Positions 6,727 to 10,485 of a stretch of 10,485 nt of DNA are shown here, piece after piece; positions within the stretch are counted from its first letter, which is position 1, and the number at the start of each line of letters is the position of its first letter. The position numbers and the translations under genes are program-made. The DNA comes from an uncultured Aliterella sp. GTDB taxonomy: Bacteria; Cyanobacteriota; Cyanobacteriia; Cyanobacteriales; Chroococcidiopsidaceae. Below the pieces are notes generated by a model. That model saw only the letters and a list, made by a program, of their open reading frames with translations, had not been told where the DNA came from and did no database searches. The stretch spans positions 1-10,485 of the forward strand of contig CAJQOK010000328.1 of the NCBI GenBank assembly GCA_905479905.1, written 5' to 3'.

Positions 6727-7008
6727 ATGACATCAACTCAATTTCGTCGGAGCATTGCTCTACTACAGTTAATACGCCAGTGGCTAGACAATATCGAGAT
6801 TCATCATCCCCAGTTAGCTCAATGGTTATGTCAGTTAATTCCTGCTCAATGTCCCTTTGAGCGCAATATCAAATGGGGTAACATCATTATTCACATTCCA
6901 CCTTTATGTAAGCTAAATCCACTCTACGAGCAGTTGGTTGGACTAAGATTTCGCGCTTTATGCTACTTAGCTGATGAATGCGGTAGAGATGTAACGCGCT
7001 ACTGCTGA
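6727..7008 (+). CDS. Mo-dependent nitrogenase C-terminal-domain protein, 93 residues
   Basis: The protein consists of one domain of the kind found as stand-alone small proteins in many cyanobacteria and named for its occurrence as a C-terminal extension of some nitrogenase proteins (Mo-nitro_C family). Its biochemical role is unknown. Diagnostic stretches are AQWLCQLIPAQCPFERNI, the HIPPLCKLNPLYEQLVGLRF run, and the C-terminal CYLADECGRDVTRYC. Five Cys residues (in LCQL, AQCP, LCKL, DECG, and the terminal Cys, plus one in ALCY) could suggest metal or redox chemistry, but this is not established. The start is well supported: AAGGAAG lies 7 nt before the ATG. Codon usage and HIP1 context resemble the neighbours. 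It converges on the clpX-like gene. No other nitrogen-fixation gene is present in the window, so the domain name should not be read as evidence of nitrogen fixation here. Confidence 0.88.
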   Translation: MTSTQFRRSIALLQLIRQWLDNIEIHHPQLAQWLCQLIPAQCPFERNIKWGNIIIHIPPLCKLNPLYEQLVGLRFRALCYLADECGRDVTRYC

Positions 7009-7063
7009 CTTTATGTATTAATCCTAAATCGGTAATAATAAACAGTCCTGTTTTGCCCCCTAG

Positions 7064-7106
7064 CCCCAATCTTGGCGAACTGAAATCTTCGTTGCCAGAA
7101 TTGGGG
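7064..7106. other. Imperfect inverted repeat downstream of the Mo-nitrogenase C-domain gene
   Basis: Arms CCCCAATCTTGGC (7064-7076) and GCCAGAATTGGGG (7094-7106) pair at 11 of 13 positions around a 17-nt loop. There is no U-tract. It may act as part of a transcription-stop region together with the hairpin at 7154-7179, or be a remnant of a REP-like repeat. Confidence 0.4.
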
Positions 7107-7153
7107 TAAACCTAATTCTTACTAGCTCAAAATAGATTGTTATATACAAATAA

Positions 7154-7179
7154 TAGGGGTGCAAGATTTTGCACCCCTA
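7154..7179. terminator. Perfect 11-bp hairpin between convergent genes, probable bidirectional terminator
   Basis: TAGGGGTGCAA (7154-7164), loop GATT, TTGCACCCCTA (7169-7179): a perfect GC-rich stem located between the convergent Mo-nitrogenase C-domain gene and the clpX-like gene. AT-rich but not U-run sequence flanks both sides (CATTTATTAAT downstream on plus, TTATTTGTATA on minus). Position and stability favour termination for both strands. Such GGGGTGCAA stems also occur as dispersed repeats in some cyanobacteria, which I cannot check here. Confidence 0.6.
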
Positions 7180-7207
7180 CATTTATTAATCACTTTTTCA
7201 AAAGTTA

Positions 7208-8512
7208 TTAAGCTGATTTTTGATGAGAATAAGCCGCAGGATGTACGAGCAACTCTTTGTTCAAACGCTTCTCTACCATCTCTTTAGTAATTAGATGGCG
7301 GCGGATATCGTGGCTTGAAGGCAACTCGTACATCATATCTAGCATCAGGTGTTCTAAAATTGCCCGTAAAGCTCTAGCACCAGTTTTGCGCTGATAAGCT
7401 TCTTGAGCGATCGCCCACAGCGCATCTTGTGTAAACTCAAGCTGCACTTCATCCATTGCTAGCAGCTTTTGATACTGCTTAACTAGGGCATTGCGCGGCT
7501 GCGTCAAGATTGACATCAATACTTCTTCGTTCAATGGTTCTACGGCTGCTATTACTGGTACTCGTCCAATAAATTCAGGAATCATCCCAAATCTAATCAA
7601 ATCTTCAGGTTCTAAATGTTTGAAGTTGTCTGCTTGCGGCTGCTGTTGATTTTTTCCTGACTGCACAAAGCCAATAGATTTTTTACCTGTTCTTTGACCA
7701 ATGATTTTCTCTAAGCCCACAAATGCACCACCACAAATAAATAGAATGTTGCTAGTATCCATTTGAGTAGCCTCCTCGTAAGGATGTTTGCGTCCTCCTT
7801 GGGTCGGTACATTGGCGATCGTGCCTTCGATAATCTTTAGTAAGGTTTGCTGTACGCCTTCCCCAGAGACATCACGAGTAATAGAAGGACTTTCACTTTT
7901 ACGAGTAATTTAATCAATTTCATCAATATAAATAATTCCCCACTCCGCTTTAGCTACGTCCATATCAGCTACTTGTAGCAGTCGCAGCAAGATATTTTCG
8001 ACATCTTCTCCTACATACCCTGCTTCGGTTAAATTAGTCGCGTCAGCGATCGCAAAAGGTACATTGAGAATTCTCGCTAAGGTTTGAGCTAATAGCGTCT
8101 TACCGCATCCTGTTTGTCCTAAAAGAAGAATATTGGATTTTTGTAGCTCTATATCTTCTTCTTTGTTGGCATTTTCAGATAAATACAAGCGTTTGTAGTG
8201 GTTGTAAACAGCTACAGATAAAACTTTTTTTGCTTCGTCTTGACCAATAACATATTCATCTAAATGCTTTTTAATTTCTTTGGGCTTGGGCAGTTGTGCT
8301 AACGATGATGCACGCTGTCCAATGGCTAATTCTTCTAGGTTACAACTTTGATGATTGGGCATTGAGTCATCAGCTAACTCCCGATCTACAAGATCGTTGC
8401 ACAATTCGACACAGCGATCGCAAATGTAAACTCCCGCTCCGGCAATTAGTTTAGTCACCTGCTGCTGAGATTTACTGCAAAATGAACATTTTAGAAGGGA
8501 GTCGTGTTTCAT
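7208..8512 (-). pseudogene. clpX: ClpX-like unfoldase gene interrupted by one in-frame stop codon
   Basis: ClpX is the AAA+ hexamer that unfolds substrates and feeds them to the ClpP protease. The frame runs 434 codons, a normal ClpX length, but codon 201 is TAA (7912-7910), where the family motif EIDKI expects Lys (AAA). Before it are the zinc-binding domain with Cys9, Cys12, Cys31 and Cys34, Walker A GQTGCGKT (132-139), pore loop GYVGEDV (165-171) and Walker B IIYIDEID (193-200). After it, still in the same frame, are [20 protein letters not shown], the GGRKH pore loop, the ClpP-docking IGF (280-282), an arginine finger region (IPEFIGR) and sensor 2 (TGARALR, 377-383). Divergence of the 45-75 linker and lack of tig/clpP next door suggest a paralogue, not the housekeeping copy (inference). 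An internal ATG at 7762 has GAGGAGG 8 nt upstream and could start a 184-residue C-terminal piece. A sequencing error is the main alternative. Confidence 0.88.
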
Positions 8513-8558
8513 AGTTGTCTCGTTTAGTAAGGGTGTAATAGCGTGTTTAATAAATTGC

Positions 8559-8572
8559 TGAGGTTTACCTCA
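8559..8572. promoter_or_regulatory. Short palindrome upstream of the clpX-like gene
   Basis: TGAGGT-TT-ACCTCA is a 6-2-6 palindrome centred about 55 bp upstream of the clpX-like ATG (8512). It could be an operator or form a small hairpin in the leader. No convincing -35/-10 pair can be fixed next to it, so this is a weak call from symmetry and position. Confidence 0.25.
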
Positions 8573-8626
8573 ACATTGATGACCTAGGAATCAACTTATT
8601 TACCTCCGCCCAAGTTTTCTTTATTT

Positions 8627-8659
8627 AGATTACTCAATCAAAGGTGACAAACTGGGGAA
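8627..8659 (+). repeat. Dispersed intergenic repeat, copy B (one GTGACAAAC unit)
   Basis: This copy has leader AGATTACTCAATCAAA (8627-8642) followed by GGTGACAAACTGGGGAA (8643-8659). It matches copy A at 6386-6417 except for two substitutions and one indel. The second unit expected 22 bp further on is absent. It lies about 130 bp upstream of the clpX-like start, much as copy A lies about 160 bp upstream of the carbonic anhydrase start. It overlaps the extreme 3' end of the frame-restored TauE-like pseudogene. Confidence 0.72.
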
Positions 8660-9454
8660 GTTATCAAAAAATCAGTCAATAAATAAATTTGACTGAATAA
8701 ATAATTTACCAAGCTATAACAATAATTCTGCTGCTGCCACAAAATTAACGCGCCAGTGACGGCTGTAGAGCTATTAATTAAGTAGTTAGGCTTGCCTTCT
8801 ATCTTTTGCAGAGTAAGTCGGGCAAGGAGATTAGCGGGAATTATTACTACGCGCGATCGCTACTCCATAAACTATATAGTTTTCCGTCACTACACCGCAG
8901 AGGGCGTAAATACACATTTTCGATATATTAATACCTAATACATTCGCGGCTTTAGTTGCAATAGTTTTTTCTTTACTCAAGCCATAACTTGGGTAAAGAT
9001 CGTTTAATAACGAACCTGTGCTACCCAGGAATTTAGAAATAAAAGCACAGGCAAATCCAGCAAGTAAGAAATACCAACAGCGAACGGGAAAATGTTTGCT
9101 TGTCCGGCTCAAATGAGGGCTAAATGCTGCGGTAGTAAGATACAATCCCAGTAATATTGGTAATCGTTGTAATTGGTTAGCCCGCGCAAACACATAAGCA
9201 CTTAATAAAGCTCCTATTCCGGCTCCTGGAAAGTACCACCTTAGTACCTGCCAGTTAATAGCTTGCCACAATAACTAGATTTTCTGGGAATTACTCAGCA
9301 AAGTTTCAGTTGTGATAATAGGTATTACCGCTTCCGAGCCTAGAAAAAAATCAATTATTAGTGTAACTAAAAGTTTACTGCTGCCTCCAGCTAGATTAAG
9401 ATTACTAGCAAACCATGCAATAAAACTTACTAGCATTAGGTAAATGATGTTCAT
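8638..9454 (-). pseudogene. TauE/SafE-family permease gene with a nonsense codon and a frameshift
   Basis: TauE/SafE (TSUP) proteins are membrane permeases of about 250 residues linked to export or uptake of sulfite, sulfonates and other organic anions. The restored frame starts MNIIYLMLVSFIAWFASNLN (ATG at 9454) and runs through GSEAVIPIITTETLLSNSQK to a TAG at codon 60 (9277-9275). It continues in the same frame as LLWQAINWQVLRWYFPGAG and carries family-like segments LPILLGLYL, FPVRCWYFLLAGFACAF, GSTGSLLNDLY and LSKEKTIATKAANVL. After VYGVAIA the frame is lost; a one-base shift near 8840-8855, at a HIP1 octamer, restores PANLLARLTLQKIEGKPNYL followed by INSSTAVTGALILWQQQ, a normal-looking family C-terminus. 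Recognisable similarity ends near 8725; the shifted frame stays open to a TGA at 8640-8638, inside repeat copy B. The two lesions argue for a true pseudogene. No ribosome binding site is seen. The substrate cannot be predicted. Confidence 0.8.
8672..8696. repeat. Small perfect inverted repeat
   Basis: TCAGTCAA (8672-8679) and TTGACTGA (8689-8696) flank a 9-nt AT loop. It sits just downstream of repeat copy B and beyond the recognisable end of the TauE-like pseudogene. It could be that gene's old transcription-stop hairpin, but the stem is short and AT-rich. Confidence 0.3.
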
Positions 9455-9866
9455 AGCTAACTTTTATTAACTTTGTGTTGTACTTACCACTTTATTTAAT
9501 CAACTTGAGATAGAAGTTTTGAGATTAATTCAAAATTTCTACTTTTTTATTCAGGAATTTATACTGATAACTTCGGCTTTAGTTATATTTGTAGTTCGCA
9601 TAAGTTAAAACCTGTTATATAAATGATTTCTGCTAAAGCTACTACCGCAACAGACACAGGAAATATAACTTTTCTCATTACTGTGAGCAGGTATGGGATC
9701 ACTTTAATTGAATCTTAGCCAATTGAATTGTAAGTTTTTAACTCTACAATATTTTCTACTTTTACATAGAGGTTATCAGTTAATAACAGCAATAAGCCCA
9801 AAAATTTCAGCATTAATTACCGTACCAAGTCGTTATTTTTTTGACTTGACACGGTGGTATGAGTAA
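9455..9866. other. Gene-poor AT-rich spacer (412 bp)
   Basis: Apart from the hairpin at 9819-9855 I find no supported feature. Tiny ORFs exist on both strands: a plus-strand 31-codon ORF from 9623, and minus-strand hydrophobic ORFs of about 31 and 32 codons in the 9600-9810 interval. None has a ribosome binding site or a recognisable family. The hydrophobic minus-strand pieces could be remnants of a decayed membrane or exported protein, but I cannot connect them. Confidence 0.4.
9819..9855 (-). terminator. Hairpin downstream of the small membrane-protein ORF
   Basis: Minus-strand arms ACCGTGTCAAGTC (9855-9843) and GACTTGGTACGGT (9831-9819) can pair at all 13 positions in RNA, two of them G-U, around an 11-nt loop of mainly A. 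It begins about 12 nt after the TGA of the 67-residue ORF. No U-tract follows the stem, so it is a possible rather than classic terminator. The G-U pairs form only on this strand, favouring minus-strand function. Confidence 0.45.
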
Positions 9867-10070
9867 TCAAAATTGTGCTGATCTGCGCTCTATTTTATGG
9901 GCTTTAAACTTAGGCAAGAAATTTAATTGAGGATTAAAATGCTCTAAATGATTGATAGTAACTCGGTAGGAAAAAATAAGGTTTGGTAAATAGCGAAGCC
10001 AAGTAGCTAATAAAGCTACAGCAAAGGTAGAAATAAAACTGCAAGCGAAAAAGATTTCTAAGACTGACAT
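9867..10070 (-). CDS. Small putative membrane protein, 67 residues
   Basis: I do not recognise a family. The first 32 residues (EIFFACSFISTFAVALLATW core) form one clear hydrophobic helix. After it comes a basic C-terminal half (FLPKFKAHKIERRSAQF), so by the positive-inside rule the C-terminus is probably cytoplasmic. The start is well supported: AGGAG stands 7 nt before the ATG at 10070. A hairpin follows the stop codon closely. These two signals make it more credible than its length alone would. It could be a true small membrane protein or the surviving 5' end of a larger gene; the sequence beyond its stop shows no continuation I can identify. The neighbouring permease pseudogene lies 412 bp downstream on the same strand, too far to imply an operon. 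Confidence 0.5.
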   Translation of the reverse strand: MSVLEIFFACSFISTFAVALLATWLRYLPNLIFSYRVTINHLEHFNPQLNFLPKFKAHKIERRSAQF

Positions 10071-10286
10071 TGATTTGCTCCTAATTATTTACGAAAAACT
10101 GTATTTGAAATAGTATTAGAGGGCGAAGGCATCTTAATAGAATAAAAAGCGATCGCCTTTAAATTGCCTGGTCAATTTCAAATTATTTAACTGCCAAAAA
10201 TATTAAATTCATAGCAGCTACTGAAGTATGGTTAAAGCCCTCGGTCGCAAATATAAGGTACAACTTTATTCTTTAACTTATCATTG

Positions 10287-10340
10287 AGATTAAGCTAAAA
10301 AAGTGACGATTTGGAGACGAAAAAGTGACAAACTGAGAAA
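10287..10340 (+). repeat. Dispersed intergenic repeat, copy C (two diverged units)
   Basis: GTGACGATTTGGAGACG (from 10303) and GTGACAAACTGAGAAA (10325-10340) stand 22 bp apart, the same spacing as in copy A. AGATTAAGCTAAAAAA precedes them, as AGATTAATCAATCAAC does in copy A. Over the 39-bp double unit about three quarters of positions match copy A by eye. The preceding interval (10071-10286) holds one HIP1 octamer near 10149 and nothing else I can support. Confidence 0.6.
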
Positions 10341-10351
10341 GATCGCTAACA

Positions 10352-10485
10352 TTGAATAGATTTTTTGCCGAAGTTAGTTTGCAGTGCTACGACATATTCA
10401 GTCTGGGGCGACTAAATATCAAGGTATGGACAAGAAATGCAGATTTATCAGGAGATAATTTGATTGGAGTAGACGTAAGATGCAG
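10352..10485 (+). pseudogene. 5' part of a pentapeptide-repeat gene with disturbed frame, cut by the window edge
   Basis: One frame, open from about TTG 10352 to the window end, reads VSLQCYDIF and later NADLSGDNLIGVDVRC, the latter a good A(D/N)LXX pentapeptide run. The stretch between reads poorly in that frame. In the -1 frame from 10399 it gives QSGATKYQGMD, which fits the usual N-terminal lead seen in the intact protein at the left edge (LLERYTAGEIDFSGVNL). Two compensating indels near 10397 and 10432 would join these parts. Alternatively the open frame is genuine and its middle simply divergent. No ribosome binding site is seen. The gene continues beyond the window. Confidence 0.42.

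Noticed and set aside
6727..7008. Reading the Mo-nitrogenase C-terminal-domain gene as evidence of a nif cluster.
   Set aside because: The domain is widespread as a stand-alone protein in cyanobacteria, and no nif gene is nearby.
7154..7179. CRISPR repeat or tRNA-like structure at the strong hairpin.
   Set aside because: It occurs once in the window, with no spacer periodicity and no cloverleaf; a terminator between convergent genes explains it better.
9623..9718. Small plus-strand ORF MISAKATTATDTGNITFLIT... of 31 codons.
   Set aside because: There is no ribosome binding site, no family and no context; ORFs of this length are expected by chance in this AT-rich spacer.
6401..10340. A large transposon delimited by the GTGACAAAC repeats, possibly a CRISPR-associated (Tn7-like) element.
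   Set aside because: All three copies point the same way, so they cannot be opposite ends of one element. No TnsB/TnsC/TniQ, Cas gene or CRISPR array is present, and the ends do not start with the TGT...ACA expected of such elements.

Overview
The window looks like cyanobacterial chromosome (or a large plasmid). At least ten copies of the HIP1 octamer GCGATCGC are spread over 10.5 kb, and several families are typical of cyanobacteria: PxcA, pentapeptide-repeat proteins, a Mo-nitrogenase C-terminal-domain protein and a cyanobacterial-type ClpX. The genus cannot be read from the sequence. A Chroococcidiopsis-like or filamentous lineage is only a guess.

Layout. The left edge holds the C-terminal part of an amino-acid-type ABC transporter ATPase on the plus strand. 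It meets a 330-residue pentapeptide-repeat protein head-on, with the two stop codons abutting. Next on the minus strand come a 228-residue protein of unknown function built from two similar halves, and a decayed rhodanese-domain gene. From about 6.2 kb down to 2.7 kb, the minus strand carries a Cam-type gamma-carbonic anhydrase, a 74-codon fragment of a second copy, the proton-extrusion protein PxcA and a bestrophin-family channel. By known family roles this is a coherent inorganic-carbon and pH set: CO2/bicarbonate interconversion, light-linked proton extrusion, and an anion/bicarbonate-type channel. Joint function is inferred from co-location and shared strand only.

A small Mo-nitrogenase C-terminal-domain protein on the plus strand faces a clpX paralogue, with two hairpins between them. 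That clpX reads through 434 codons in one frame but is cut by a single TAA just after Walker B. Beyond it are a TauE/SafE permease gene with one nonsense codon and one frameshift, a small membrane-protein ORF with a good ribosome binding site, and a frame-broken start of another pentapeptide-repeat gene at the right edge.

Two themes stand out. First, five loci are broken or fragmentary in one 10.5-kb stretch (rhodanese, carbonic anhydrase fragment, clpX, tauE-like, right-edge pentapeptide gene), while pxcA, the bestrophin gene and the carbonic anhydrase are intact. Second, a dispersed intergenic repeat occurs three times in the same orientation, upstream of the carbonic anhydrase, upstream of clpX and near the right edge. 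It is built on the unit GTGACAAACTGGGGAA, which in two copies is repeated at 22-bp spacing. One copy lies inside a 131-bp interval closed by a 10-bp perfect terminal inverted repeat, so it may be a miniature mobile element or a remnant of transposon ends.
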